A stretch of DNA of 64,000 nucleotides from Streptomyces sp. TLI_235 (GTDB lineage Bacteria > Actinomycetota > Actinomycetes > Streptomycetales > Streptomycetaceae). The stretch lies in NCBI GenBank assembly GCA_002300355.1, contig NSGV01000001.1, positions 4,836,001 to 4,900,000 on the forward strand, given 5' to 3'. A model generated the notes under the pieces. It made no database searches. It was not told the origin of the DNA and worked only from the letters and a program-made list of their open reading frames with translations. Position 1 is the stretch's first letter; every line of letters begins with the position of its first letter. Made by a program: the position numbers and the translations under genes. Below are positions 18,110-27,099 of this stretch, one piece after another.

Positions 18110-18592
18110 ATGGCAAAGGAAAAGGGCAACAAGCTCATCGCGCAGAACAAGAAGGCGCGGCACGAGTACACCATCCTCGACACCTACGAGTGCGGCATGG
18201 TGCTGACCGGTACCGAGGTGAAGTCCCTCCGCGAGGGCCGGGCCAACATCGTCGACGGGTACGCGTACATCCAGGGCCACGAGGCCTGGGTCGACAACCT
18301 GTTCATCCCGGAGTACGTCCAGGGCACCTGGACGAACCACTCGGCGAAGCGCAAGCGCAAGCTCCTGCTGCACAAGCTGGAGATCCGCAAGCTGGAGTCG
18401 AAGGTGAAGGAGACCGGCCACACCCTGGTGCCGCTCTCCCTGTACTTCAAGGACGGCCGGGTCAAGCTGGAGCTGGCCCTCGCGGTCGGCAAGAAGCTGT
18501 ACGACAAGCGGCAGACCCTGCGCGAGCAGCAGGACCGCCGCGAGTCGGACCGTGCCATCGCCGCGGCCCGCCGCAAGCAGCGGGCCGTCTGA
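18110..18592 (+). CDS. smpB: SsrA-binding protein SmpB
   Basis: 160 aa, normal length. SmpB binds the tRNA-like domain of tmRNA and delivers it to stalled ribosomes in trans-translation. Recognisable motifs: KNKKARHEYTI at 13-24-like position, YECGMVLTGTEVKSLR, NIVDGYAYI, and the basic C-terminal tail (KLYDKRQTLREQQDRRESDRAIAAARRKQ) that mimics mRNA in the decoding channel. ATG 18110 starts the conserved MAKEKGNKLIAQNKKA. GAGAAT 10 to 15 bases upstream may be the -10 box, giving a very short leader. Its RNA partner ssrA lies 116 bases downstream with its own promoter. Confidence 0.98.
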   Translation: MAKEKGNKLIAQNKKARHEYTILDTYECGMVLTGTEVKSLREGRANIVDGYAYIQGHEAWVDNLFIPEYVQGTWTNHSAKRKRKLLLHKLEIRKLESKVKETGHTLVPLSLYFKDGRVKLELALAVGKKLYDKRQTLREQQDRRESDRAIAAARRKQRAV

Positions 18593-18622
18593 GGGGCCCC
18601 GCCCCGCCGCCGGGTAATGCGC

Positions 18623-18652
18623 TGGACCCTTCCGGGCCCGACCGCGTACCAT
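18623..18652 (+). promoter_or_regulatory. Candidate ssrA promoter
   Basis: TGGACC (18623-18628) and TACCAT (18647-18652) separated by 18 bases. Transcription would start near 18659 and leave about 49 bases to be removed from the tmRNA precursor. Confidence 0.5.
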
Positions 18653-18707
18653 GGCACTCGCACCACCGGAGGGCCCCGCCCGCCGGAGCTGCTTGTCAAA
18701 TCAACAT

Positions 18708-19085
18708 GGGGATGATCGGTTTCGACGGTGGTAGTCGAAACAGGAGAAGCGAGCCGAGGAACGCGGCAATGATCTCGTTAACCACGTGTCGCAAAAAAAT
18801 AATCGCCAACACCAAGCGCGATACCCCGCAGTTCGCTCTCGCTGCCTGATCAGCGAGCGAATAGGGTGTCAGACCGGGGCGTTCCCGACCCGGACCCTGG
18901 CATAATCTAGGGAACTCAACCGTCCGCCCCGGCTGCGGGGGCGGAAGGGAAATCAAACAGTAGCTGGGCCCGTCGGCGGCTTGTCCGCGTGACTGCCGGG
19001 GCCGAGAAAAGCACAGCGGACTGCGCTCGGAGAAGTCCTGAATCCACTCCATCGGACCCGGGTTCGATTCCCGGCATCTCCACCA
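18708..19085 (+). ncRNA. ssrA: Transfer-messenger RNA (tmRNA)
   Basis: 378 bases. The 5' GGGGATGATCGGTTTCGACGG block and the 3' GGTTCGATTCCCGGCATCTCCACCA block form the tRNA-Ala-like domain. GGGGATG (18708-18714) pairs with CATCTCC (19075-19081), and CCA is encoded (19083-19085). The tag reading frame starts at GCC 18805 and ends at TGA 18847-18849, encoding ANTKRDTPQFALAA, which carries the ANTKRD start and ALAA protease signal. This is slightly shorter than the S. coelicolor tag as I recall it. It lies directly downstream of smpB. No integrated element is seen at the tRNA-like 3' end. Confidence 0.97.
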
Positions 19086-19283
19086 TCCCATGTGCACCCA
19101 GGCCGTCCTCCGCTCCGGAGGGCGGCCTTCGTGTGTCTCCGGCGCCTCACACCGGCCCCGCCCGGCGGGTGAGAGGTCGGTTCCGCAGGCTTCACAGAGC
19201 ACAACGAAACCCGAAACCACGGGCTCCTAGCGTCGTTCACGACAGCACGGGCAGGGCAGGCACCGGCACGCAAGGGGAGACCG
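19086..19283 (+). promoter_or_regulatory. ssrA terminator and narK upstream region
   Basis: AGGCCGTCCTCCG (19100-19112) pairs with CGGAGGGCGGCCT shortly after, forming a terminator for ssrA near 19100-19129. Further on, GAAAC occurs twice (19206-19210 and 19213-19217). That resembles one half of GlnR nitrogen-control boxes, but the spacing to a GTNAC half-site is not right. The narK ribosome site is AAGGGGAG. Confidence 0.5.
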
Positions 19284-20651
19284 ATGAGCGACACAGCCCA
19301 GCGCAGAACAGGTGGCCGCTGGATTCAGGAATGGCGGCCCGAGGACACCGAATTCTGGGAGAGCACCGGCCGCCGGACGGCCAACCGCAACCTGATCTTC
19401 TCCGTGTTCTCCGAGCACATCGGCTTCTCGATCTGGAGCCTGTGGTCGGTCATGGTCCTCTTCATGGGCAAGCCCTACGGCATCGACCCGGCCGGCAAGT
19501 TCTTCCTGGTGGCCATGCCCACCCTGGTCGGCTCGTTCGTCCGCATCCCCTACACCTTCGCGGTGGCCCGTTTCGGCGGCCGGAACTGGACGATCGTCTC
19601 CGCGCTGCTGCTCCTCGTCCCGAGCCTCGCGGCCGCGTACGTGATGCACCCCGGAACCTCGTACACCACGTTCATGGTGGTCGCGGCGCTCACCGGCGTC
19701 GGCGGCGGCAACTTCGCCTCCTCCATGACCAACATCAACGCCTTCTTCCCGCTCCGGAAGAAGGGCTGGGCACTCGGCCTCAACGCCGGCGGCGGCAACA
19801 TCGGCGTCCCCGTCATCCAGCTGATCGGCCTCGCCGTGATCACCTGGGCCGGCGCCACCTCGCCGCGCCTGGTGCTCGGCATCTACATCCCGCTGATCGC
19901 CGTCTCGGCGCTCTGCTCGGCCCTGTTCATGGACAACCTGGCCCAGCTCAGCAACGACACCGGCACCTTCAAGGCCATCGTCAAGGAGAAGCACACCTGG
20001 CTGATGTCGGTGCTCTACATCGGCACCTTCGGCTCCTTCATCGGCTTCTCCTTCGCCTTCGGCCTCGTCCTGCAGAACCAGTTCGGCCGGACCCCGCTGC
20101 AGGCCGCCCAGCTCACCTTCATCGGCCCGCTGCTCGGCTCGCTCATCCGCCCGGTCGGCGGCTGGCTGGCGGACCGCTGGGGCGGCTCCCGGATCACCTT
20201 CTGGAACTTCGTCGCGATGGCCGCCGCCGCCGGCGTGGTGACCTACGCCTCGTCCATCAAGTCGCTGCCCGTCTTCCTGGTCGGCTTCATCGCGCTCTTC
20301 GTCTTCGCCGGCGTCGGCAACGGCTCGACCTACAAGATGATCCCCGGCATCTTCGAGGCCAAGGCCCAGGACCGGATCGCCGCCGGCGACACCCCTGAGG
20401 ACGCCGCCGCCTGGTCCCGCCGGATGTCCGGCGCGGCGATCGGCGTGATCGGCGCCGTCGGCGCCCTCGGCGGACTCTTCATCAACCTCGCCTTCCGCCA
20501 GTCCTTCCTCACCACCAAGAGCGGCACCCCCGCCTTCGTCTCCTTCCTCGCCGCCTACGCGGTCTGCTTCGCCCTCACCTGGGCGGTGTACCTGCGGCGT
20601 CCGGCCGCGGCCCCGGCCGGCGCCCAGGCCCCGGCACTCGCCCGGGTCTGA
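19284..20651 (+). CDS. narK: Nitrate/nitrite transporter, NarK family (MFS)
   Basis: 455 aa, about 12 membrane helices. The nitrate signature GVGGGNFASSMTNINAFFP lies near 135-155, with a second glycine-rich signature GNGSTYKMIPGIF near 345-357, both typical of NNP-family carriers. An N-terminal soluble stretch (RWIQEWRPEDTEFWESTG) is characteristic of actinobacterial NarK. ATG 19284 follows AAGGGGAGACCG. The neighbour nnaR encodes a nitrate/nitrite assimilation regulator, which strongly supports an assimilatory role: import of nitrate or exchange with nitrite. A terminator follows, so it is a single-gene unit. Confidence 0.95.
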   Translation: MSDTAQRRTGGRWIQEWRPEDTEFWESTGRRTANRNLIFSVFSEHIGFSIWSLWSVMVLFMGKPYGIDPAGKFFLVAMPTLVGSFVRIPYTFAVARFGGRNWTIVSALLLLVPSLAAAYVMHPGTSYTTFMVVAALTGVGGGNFASSMTNINAFFPLRKKGWALGLNAGGGNIGVPVIQLIGLAVITWAGATSPRLVLGIYIPLIAVSALCSALFMDNLAQLSNDTGTFKAIVKEKHTWLMSVLYIGTFGSFIGFSFAFGLVLQNQFGRTPLQAAQLTFIGPLLGSLIRPVGGWLADRWGGSRITFWNFVAMAAAAGVVTYASSIKSLPVFLVGFIALFVFAGVGNGSTYKMIPGIFEAKAQDRIAAGDTPEDAAAWSRRMSGAAIGVIGAVGALGGLFINLAFRQSFLTTKSGTPAFVSFLAAYAVCFALTWAVYLRRPAAAPAGAQAPALARV

Positions 20652-20660
20652 TCCCCCACG

Positions 20661-20690
20661 AGGGCCGGTCCGCACCCCCGGACCGGCCCT
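20661..20690 (+). terminator. narK terminator
   Basis: Perfect 12-bp stem AGGGCCGGTCCG / CGGACCGGCCCT with a CACCCC loop, 9 bases after the narK stop. Confidence 0.85.
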
Positions 20691-20865
20691 CACCTGCGAA
20701 ACAAGCCGGAAATCGGACCGACCCGGAGGTGACACCCCGGCACGGGACGATGGCCCTCCACCCGCCCACCCGCCGCGTGCCACCGCCCCGCCAGGGCCGA
20801 GGCGAGCGGCACCGCCCCCAAGGCCCGCCGACAGCCTCGGGGCGCTCCACGAAGGACGTCAGCCC

Positions 20866-22050
20866 ATGGCCGACCGCACAGCCAGCGCGACCGCCCCCCT
20901 CGTGCCGTCGCAGGACACCGCCCCGCCCCTGGCCGGCTACACCATCGGCATCACCGCCGCCCGCCGCGCCGACGAACTCGCCGCCCTCCTCCAGCGCCGC
21001 GGCGCCACCGTCCTGCGCGCCCCCGCCCTGCGGATCGTCCCGCTCGCGGACGACACCGAACTCCTCGCCGCCACCCGCGCCCTGATCGCCGACCCCCCGG
21101 ACATCGCCGTCGCCACCACCGGCATCGGCTTCCGCGGCTGGATCGAGGCCGCCGAGGGCTGGAACCTGTTCGACGACCTCGTGCACAGCCTCGGCAAGGC
21201 CACCGTGCTCGCCCGCGGCCCCAAGGCCAAGGGCGCCATCCGCGCCGCCGGACTGCGCGAGGCCTGGTCCGCCGAGTCCGAGTCCTCCGTCGAGGTCCTG
21301 GAGCGGCTCCTCGACGAGGGCGTCGACGGCCGCCGGATCGCCGTCCAACTGCACGGCGCCCCGCTGCGCGACTTCGTCGACTCGCTCACCACGGCCGGCG
21401 CCGAGGTCGTCGAGGTCCCCGTCTACCGTTGGCTGCCGCCGCTCGACCTCGCCCCCGTCGACCGCCTCCTCGACGCCACCTGCAACGGCTCCCTGGACGC
21501 CGTCACCTTCACCTCCGCACCCGCCGCCCTCGGCCTGCTCGACCGCGCCGCGGAACGCGGGCAGACCGCCGAGCTGTTGCACGCCCTGCGGCGGGACGTC
21601 CTGCCGGTCTGCGTCGGCCCCGTCACCGCCGCCCCGCTGGAGGAACTCGACGTCGCCACCGTCTGGCCCGAACGGATGCGGCTCGGCGCCATGGTCCAGA
21701 CCCTCACCGCCCGGCTCCCCGACCGTGCCCGCCGACTCTCCGTCGCCGGACACACCCTGGAACTGCGCGGCCAGGCCGCCCTCGTCGACGGCGACCTGCG
21801 GCCGGTGCCGCCGGCCGGGATGGCCCTGCTGCGGAGCCTCGCGCGGCGGCCGGGGTGGGTGGTCCCGCGGAGCGAACTGCTGCGGGCGCTGCCCGGCAGC
21901 GGCGACGACGAGCACGCCGTGGAGACCGCGATGGCGCGCCTGCGCGCGGCCCTCGGCACCCCCCGCCTCATCGCCACCGTCGTCAAACGCGGCTACCGCC
22001 TCGCCGTCGACCCCGTCGCCGACCCCGGCACCAAGTACGGCGACGGGTAG
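20866..22050 (+). CDS. nnaR: HemD-like transcription regulator NnaR (uroporphyrinogen-III synthase fold plus winged helix)
   Basis: 394 aa. Residues about 22-270 have the uroporphyrinogen-III synthase (HemD) fold (GYTIGITAARRADELAALL, TSAPAALGLL, CVGPVTAAPL). Residues about 290-380 form an OmpR/PhoB-type winged helix (SVAGHTLELRGQAALVDG, AVETAMARLRAALGTPRLIATVVKRGYRL). This fusion is NnaR, known in S. coelicolor as a co-activator with GlnR of nitrate/nitrite assimilation. Its position next to narK supports the assignment. Whether the HemD half still has synthase activity is unclear; a sensor role is more likely. ATG 20866 has no strong ribosome site. A hairpin at 22065-22099 ends the unit. 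Confidence 0.93.
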   Translation: MADRTASATAPLVPSQDTAPPLAGYTIGITAARRADELAALLQRRGATVLRAPALRIVPLADDTELLAATRALIADPPDIAVATTGIGFRGWIEAAEGWNLFDDLVHSLGKATVLARGPKAKGAIRAAGLREAWSAESESSVEVLERLLDEGVDGRRIAVQLHGAPLRDFVDSLTTAGAEVVEVPVYRWLPPLDLAPVDRLLDATCNGSLDAVTFTSAPAALGLLDRAAERGQTAELLHALRRDVLPVCVGPVTAAPLEELDVATVWPERMRLGAMVQTLTARLPDRARRLSVAGHTLELRGQAALVDGDLRPVPPAGMALLRSLARRPGWVVPRSELLRALPGSGDDEHAVETAMARLRAALGTPRLIATVVKRGYRLAVDPVADPGTKYGDG

Positions 22051-22064
22051 GCGGGGCACACCCA

Positions 22065-22099
22065 CAGGGGCGCGTGGGGGCGCCCCCCACGTGCCCCTG
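22065..22099 (+). terminator. nnaR terminator
   Basis: CAGGGGCGCGTGGGGG pairs with CCCCCACGTGCCCCTG with one mismatch, 15 bases after the stop. Confidence 0.75.
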
Positions 22100-22202
22100 G
22101 GGTGATCTTCGCAGTCCGGGCCCCGGGGTGGCTGCCTTGATCCGGGTCAGGGAGTAGGATCTTCCGTCCGCCGCTCCCGCCCGCGCCGTACCCCCGAGGC
22201 CC

Positions 22203-24491
22203 ATGCACACCACACCAGAGACCACCGACTCCGTCCGCGACCGTGAGATCGCCGAGGAGCAGCGCCACCTCGACACCGTCTACCGGCGTCTGGAGGAGAA
22301 GCTCGCCGAGGCCGAGTACATCCTCGAGGACGCCGCCAAGCGCGTGCAGGTCGGCACCCCCGGCGCGCTCGCCGAGCGCGACGCCCAGGTCTACCGGGCC
22401 GGTGCGCACCTGCAGCGACTCAACAGCGAGTTCGAGGACTTCCTCTTCGGCCGGATCGACCTCCAGCAGGCCGACGCCCCCGAGGAGCACGGCATCCCCT
22501 CGCAGACCCCGCTGGACCCGGCCGACCCGGCCGTCGCGGAGACCCTGCACATCGGCCGGCTCGGCGTCCTCGACGCCGAGTTCGGCCCGCTGGTGATCGA
22601 CTGGCGGGCCCCCGCGGCCGCGCCGTTCTACCGGTCGACCCCGCTGGAGCCGGGCCGGGTGATCCGCCGCCGGGTGATCCGTTCGCGCGGCCGCAGGGTG
22701 ATCGGCGTCGAGGACGACCTGCTCCGCCCCGAACTGGCCCCCACCCTGGACGGCCGCGAGCTCGCCGTGGTCGGCGACGGCGCCCTGATGGCCTCGCTGG
22801 GCCGGGCCCGCAGCCACTCGATGCGCGACATCGTCTCGTCGATCCAGAAGGAGCAGGACGAGGTCATCCGGGCTGCCGCGGCCGGCGCCACCCTGGTGAC
22901 CGGCGGCCCCGGCACCGGCAAGACCGCCGTCGCGCTGCACCGGGCCGCGTTCCTGCTGTACCAGGACCGCCGCCGCTACGCGGGCGGCATCCTGGTGGTC
23001 AGCCCCACCCCGCTGCTGGTCTCGTACACCGAGGGCGTGCTGCCCTCGCTGGGCGAGGAGGGGCAGGTGGCGATCCGGGCGGTCGGCAGTCTGGTCGACG
23101 GCATCGAGGCGGCCCGCTACGACACCCCGGAGACGGCGCGGATCAAGGGCTCGGCCCGGATGGTCCAGCTGCTGCGCCGGGCCGCCAGGGCCGCGCTGGA
23201 GACCGGCGCCCCGACCGAGCTGCGGGTGTTCGCCCGCGGCGAGGCCCTGCGGCTGGACGCGGGCCGTCTGAAGGCGCTGCGCGCCGCGGTCGTCGGCGGG
23301 GGCGGCACCCCGCTCAACCTGCTGCGCCCGCGGGCCCGCAGGCTGCTGCTGGACGCGCTGTGGCAGGACGTCACCCGGCACCTGCCGAAGCCCGCGAACC
23401 ACTTCGAGCGCGAGCAGCGCCAGGACGAGCGGGAGGCCTTCGACGAGTACGTCTCGGACGAGGCCGCCTTCCTGGACTTCCTGGACGCCTGGTGGGCGCC
23501 GGTGACCCCGCGCCGGGTGCTGGCCACCCTGCGGCACCCACGGCACACCAACCGGATCGCCCGGCGCGCGGTGACCCCGGAGGAGGCCCGGCGGCTGGCG
23601 GCGTCCTGGCGCCACCTGGACGAGCGCGGCGCGGGCGGGCTGTCGGCGCACGACGTGGCGCTGGTGGACGAGCTGCAGGTGCTGCTCGGCGAGCCGGCCC
23701 GGCCCAGGACGCGCGAGGTGGACGCCGTCGACCTGCTGTCCGGGCTGGACGAGGTCACCACCTACGCGGACCGCGCGGGCGGTCGGCGCGAGCGCGTCCC
23801 GGTGGAGCGCACCGAGTACGCGCACGTGATCGTGGACGAGGCGCAGGACCTCACGCCGATGCAGTGGCGGATGATCGGCCGCCGGGCCCGGATGGCGACC
23901 TGGACGATCGTCGGCGACCCGGCGCAGTCCTCCTGGCCGTTCCCGGAGGAGGCGCAGGCGGCGCTGGACGAGGTGCTGTCGGGCAAGCCGCGCCGCCGCC
24001 ACACGCTGACCGTGAACTACCGCAACCCGGCGGAGATCGCCGAGGTGGCGGCGAAGGTGCTGGCGCTGGCCGCGCCGGGCACGCCGTCGCCGAGCGCGGT
24101 GCGGTCGACCGGGGTCGAGCCGCGTTTCGCGGCCGTCCGGGAGGCCGGCGCGGAGGCCTTCGGCCGGGCCGCCCGGGCCGAGCTGGAGCGCCTGCTGGGC
24201 GAGGTGGACGGCACGGTGGCGGTCGTGGTGCCGATGGACCGCCGCGGGGAGGCGGCCCGCTGGGCCGAGGGCCTGGGCGACCGCGTGGTGGCCCTGGGCA
24301 GCCTGGAGGCCAAGGGCCTGGAGTACGACGCGACGGTCGTCGCCGACCCGACCGGCATCGCGGGGGAGTCGGAGGCGGGCCTGCGGGTGCTGTACGTGGC
24401 GCTCACCCGTGCCACCCAGCGGCTCACCGTGCTCTCCGGCCCGGACGACCTGCCGGACGCGGCGGGCGTGCCCGCCCTGCTGCGCGGCTGA
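22203..24491 (+). CDS. HelD-type RNA polymerase recycling helicase
   Basis: 762 aa. Superfamily 1 UvrD-like helicase fold with the HelD architecture. An N-terminal coiled-coil arm (about 10-80) would insert into the polymerase secondary channel. Walker A GGPGTGKTA lies near 234-242, motif II DEAQDLTPMQW near 545, motif III GDPAQSSWPF, and the C-terminal motifs LEAKGLEYD and YVALTRA. HelD releases stalled RNA polymerase from DNA, and some actinobacterial members give rifampicin tolerance. I see no rifampicin-associated element upstream, so a house-keeping recycler is more likely. TAGGAT at 22155-22160 may be its -10. A GNRA-loop terminator follows. Confidence 0.93.
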   Translation: MHTTPETTDSVRDREIAEEQRHLDTVYRRLEEKLAEAEYILEDAAKRVQVGTPGALAERDAQVYRAGAHLQRLNSEFEDFLFGRIDLQQADAPEEHGIPSQTPLDPADPAVAETLHIGRLGVLDAEFGPLVIDWRAPAAAPFYRSTPLEPGRVIRRRVIRSRGRRVIGVEDDLLRPELAPTLDGRELAVVGDGALMASLGRARSHSMRDIVSSIQKEQDEVIRAAAAGATLVTGGPGTGKTAVALHRAAFLLYQDRRRYAGGILVVSPTPLLVSYTEGVLPSLGEEGQVAIRAVGSLVDGIEAARYDTPETARIKGSARMVQLLRRAARAALETGAPTELRVFARGEALRLDAGRLKALRAAVVGGGGTPLNLLRPRARRLLLDALWQDVTRHLPKPANHFEREQRQDEREAFDEYVSDEAAFLDFLDAWWAPVTPRRVLATLRHPRHTNRIARRAVTPEEARRLAASWRHLDERGAGGLSAHDVALVDELQVLLGEPARPRTREVDAVDLLSGLDEVTTYADRAGGRRERVPVERTEYAHVIVDEAQDLTPMQWRMIGRRARMATWTIVGDPAQSSWPFPEEAQAALDEVLSGKPRRRHTLTVNYRNPAEIAEVAAKVLALAAPGTPSPSAVRSTGVEPRFAAVREAGAEAFGRAARAELERLLGEVDGTVAVVVPMDRRGEAARWAEGLGDRVVALGSLEAKGLEYDATVVADPTGIAGESEAGLRVLYVALTRATQRLTVLSGPDDLPDAAGVPALLRG

Positions 24492-24507
24492 GGCCCGCGG
24501 AGACGAC

Positions 24508-24537
24508 GAAGGCCCCCACCGTGAGGTGGGGGCCTTC
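24508..24537 (+). terminator. helD terminator
   Basis: A perfect 13-bp stem GAAGGCCCCCACC / GGTGGGGGCCTTC capped by GTGA, a GNRA-type tetraloop. Confidence 0.9.
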
Positions 24538-24832
24538 CATGTCAATGACACCGACCCGCCATGCTCGCCTCGCGGCAAGTGGTCGCTCGAAGCGACGAAG
24601 GTTGGGCCCGGGGGCTTGGATCGAGCCGGTGTCCCGTCCAATGTAACGCATCGGCGCGGAACGCCAAGGCCGCGGCCGGAGTTTTTCGGTGGTGCACACG
24701 AGCGGCCCAGTGCGGCGGGCCGCGCCGTTTGTGGGTTCTGCACACTCAATGAACTTTATTTCTGGCTACCGACCGGTAAGTGCGACGATCGAGAGCGGAA
24801 AACCCTCAAGAGCAGACGGAAGAAGGACGTCG
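24538..24832 (+). promoter_or_regulatory. Upstream region of malic enzyme with TetR-like palindrome
   Basis: About 295 bases, less GC-rich than the genes. TACCGACCGGTA at 24767-24778 is a near-perfect 12-base palindrome of the kind bound by TetR-family repressors, set in an AT-rich stretch (AACTTTATTTCTGG) that could be promoter DNA. The ribosome site AAGAAGGA precedes ATG 24833. Confidence 0.45.
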
Positions 24833-26308
24833 ATGGCGACGGTGCCCAGTGTCTCCAACTCGATCACTGTGCGGCTGGAGGTCCCGGCCCGGGGCAACGC
24901 CGTCAGCGCGATCACCACGGCCGTCGAGTCCTCGGGGGGTTCGGTCACCGGCCTCGACGTCACCGCCTCCGGCCTGGAGTCGCTGCGGATCGACGTGACC
25001 GTCGCCGCCGCCTCGGTGGCCCACGGCGAGGAGATCGTCGAGAAGCTCCGCACGATCGACGGCGTCAGCATCGGCAAGGTCTCCGACCGAACCTTCCTGA
25101 TGCACCTCGGCGGCAAGATCGAGATGTCCTCGAAGCTGCCGATCCGCAACCGCGACGACCTCTCGATGATCTACACCCCGGGCGTCGCCCGGGTCTGCAT
25201 GGCGATCGCCGAGAACCCGGAGGACGCCCGCCGCCTGACCATCAAGCGCAACAGCGTCGCCGTGGTCACCGACGGCTCCGCGGTGCTGGGCCTGGGCAAC
25301 ATCGGCCCGAAGGCCGCGCTGCCGGTCATGGAGGGCAAGGCGGCCCTCTTCAAGCGCTTCGCCGGCATCGACGCCTGGCCGATCTGCCTGGACACCCAGG
25401 ACGCCGACGAGATCGTCGCGATCGTGAAGGCGATCGCCCCCGGCTTCGCGGGCATCAACCTGGAGGACATCTCCGCGCCGCGCTGTTTCGAGATCGAGGC
25501 CCGGCTGCGCGAGGCCCTGGACATCCCGGTCTTCCACGACGACCAGCACGGCACCGCCATCGTCGTCCTCGCGGCGCTGACCAACGCGCTGAAGGTGGTC
25601 GGCAAGGACATCGCGGACATCCGTGTGGTGATGTCCGGCGCCGGTGCGGCGGGCACCGCGATCCTGAAGCTGCTGCTGGCCGCGGGCGTGGAGCACGCCA
25701 CGGTGGCCGATGTGCACGGTGTCGTGCACGGCGGCCGCGAGGACCTCAACGACAGCCTCCGCTGGATCGCCGACCACACCAACCGCTCCGGCCGCACCGG
25801 CAGCCTCAAGGAGGCGGTGGCGGACGCCGACGTGTTCATCGGCGTCTCCGCGCCGAACGTGCTGGACGGCGACGACCTGGCCACCATGGCGAAGGACGCG
25901 ATCGTCTTCGCGCTGGCCAACCCGGACCCGGAGGTCGACCCGGCGATCGCCCGGCAGACCGCCGCGGTGGTCGCCACCGGCCGCAGCGACTTCCCGAACC
26001 AGATCAACAACGTGCTGGTCTTCCCCGGCGTGTTCCGCGGCCTGCTGGACGCGCAGAGCCGCACCGTCGACACCGGCATGATGATCGCCGCCGCCCGGGC
26101 GCTGGCCACCACCGTCGCGGACGACCAGCTCAACGCCAACTACATCATCCCGAGCGTCTTCCACCCGGACGTGGCGAAGACGGTCGCGGCGGCCGTGCGC
26201 GAGGTCGCGCTGGCCGCGCGGGAGGGCCAGGAGGCCGTTCCGGTGCGCCCGACGGCGGGCATCGTGGGCACGCTCGACACCTCCTCGTTCCCGGTTGTCG
26301 GCATCTGA
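24833..26308 (+). CDS. NAD-dependent malic enzyme with N-terminal ACT domain
   Basis: 491 aa. Residues about 7-80 form an ACT regulatory domain (NSITVRLEVPARGNAVSAIT). The malic enzyme N domain follows with the catalytic Tyr in MIYTPGVARVC (near 113) and the metal site in FHDDQHGTAIV (near 236). The Rossmann domain has SGAGAAGTA, and later FALANPDPEVDP and NNVLVFPG. It decarboxylates malate to pyruvate, linking the TCA cycle to acetyl-CoA and lipid supply. The ACT domain suggests allosteric control by a small molecule, possibly an amino acid. The start at ATG 24833 is fixed by AAGAAGGA; the longer frame to 24689 looks non-coding. A long gap and a terminator follow. Confidence 0.95.
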   Translation: MATVPSVSNSITVRLEVPARGNAVSAITTAVESSGGSVTGLDVTASGLESLRIDVTVAAASVAHGEEIVEKLRTIDGVSIGKVSDRTFLMHLGGKIEMSSKLPIRNRDDLSMIYTPGVARVCMAIAENPEDARRLTIKRNSVAVVTDGSAVLGLGNIGPKAALPVMEGKAALFKRFAGIDAWPICLDTQDADEIVAIVKAIAPGFAGINLEDISAPRCFEIEARLREALDIPVFHDDQHGTAIVVLAALTNALKVVGKDIADIRVVMSGAGAAGTAILKLLLAAGVEHATVADVHGVVHGGREDLNDSLRWIADHTNRSGRTGSLKEAVADADVFIGVSAPNVLDGDDLATMAKDAIVFALANPDPEVDPAIARQTAAVVATGRSDFPNQINNVLVFPGVFRGLLDAQSRTVDTGMMIAAARALATTVADDQLNANYIIPSVFHPDVAKTVAAAVREVALAAREGQEAVPVRPTAGIVGTLDTSSFPVVGI

Positions 26309-26790
26309 CCGGAGTGTCGTTCTTGACCGCTCAGGTGTGCGAACGACGCACCGGCGGCCCGACCGCCCCCTTCCCCTTGCGACACAAGGGGAAGGGGCGT
26401 GTTTGGGCTTGTCGGTGCCAGGGCGTACGGTAGCCCTGCACGGGGGTGGCGTGTCCGACAAGTACGGAACGTCCCTCCCGGGTTTCCGGCGTGTCGTCCC
26501 GACCGCCGCCCGTTCCGGTCCGCCGGAGCCGACGGAGCGTCACACCTCCGCCGGGAGGGCCCGGTTCGGGTCAACAACGCCGGTGGCCGATTGGCTTTCT
26601 CAGTGCCGGTCGGGGCAGGATTCGTACCCGGGCGGGCGGTTTGCGGCGCTTCGGGGCCGGAGTCAGGCCCCTGACCACCCCTCGCCTGAACGAGCACCAG
26701 TGTGCGGACCAGCGGCCCATCCGGGTTCCCCCGGAGGGGGTGACCGATGGGGCCCCCGCACACCGCAAGCAACAGACCACAGGAGTACAC
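26309..26790 (+). promoter_or_regulatory. Gap before hupA: terminator and promoter candidate
   Basis: 482 bases. A hairpin CGCCCCCTTCCCCTT ... AAGGGGAAGGGGCG (about 26363-26399) ends the malic enzyme transcript. TTGGGC (26403-26408), 17 bases, TACGGT (26426-26431) is a good promoter, which would give HU a leader of about 350 bases. An open frame from GTG 26451 (VSDKYGTSLPG) overlaps the HU start but has weak codon bias, and I do not call it. The HU ribosome site is CAGGAG. Confidence 0.5.
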
Positions 26791-27072
26791 ATGAACCGCA
26801 GTGAGCTGGTGGCCGCGCTGGCCGAGCGCGCCGAGGTGACCCGTAAGGACGCCGACGCCGTGCTGGCCGCCTTCGCCGAGGTCGTCGGCGAGGTCGTCGC
26901 CAAGGGTGACGAGAAGGTCACCATCCCCGGCTTCCTGACCTTCGAGCGGACCCACCGCGCCGCGCGCACCGCCCGCAACCCGCAGACCGGTGACCCGATC
27001 CAGATCCCGGCGGGCTACAGCGCCAAGGTCAGCGCCGGTTCCAAGCTGAAGGAAGCCGCCAAGGGCGCCTGA
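26791..27072 (+). CDS. hupA: HU-family nucleoid-associated protein
   Basis: 93 aa, classical short HU without the long Lys/Ala tail of HupS. It binds and bends DNA non-specifically as a dimer. Family landmarks: MNRSELVAALAERAEVTRKDADAVLAAF helix pair, then GDEKVTIPGFLTFE and the DNA-contacting arm RTARNPQTGDPIQIPA. ATG 26791 follows ACAGGAGTACAC. A convergent murA lies beyond a shared terminator. In S. coelicolor the vegetative hupA is beside murA, as here. The unusually long leader suggests post-transcriptional control. Confidence 0.96.
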   Translation: MNRSELVAALAERAEVTRKDADAVLAAFAEVVGEVVAKGDEKVTIPGFLTFERTHRAARTARNPQTGDPIQIPAGYSAKVSAGSKLKEAAKGA

Positions 27073-27099
27073 GCCCCCGGCAGCAGCCTGGACAACGCA

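Noticed and set aside
18708..19130. Integration site at the tmRNA 3' end
   Set aside because: I saw no integrase gene, no repeat of the tRNA-like 3' end, and the order of neighbours is the expected core order.
19195..19245. GlnR box upstream of narK
   Set aside because: Two GAAAC half-sites are present, but I could not find GTNAC partners at the 6-base spacing required. Not called, although nitrogen control is likely on general grounds.
26451..26804. Possible leader ORF before HU starting VSDKYGTSLPG
   Set aside because: Weak codon bias, no ribosome site, no recognisable motif, and it runs into the HU start out of frame. A non-coding leader explains it.
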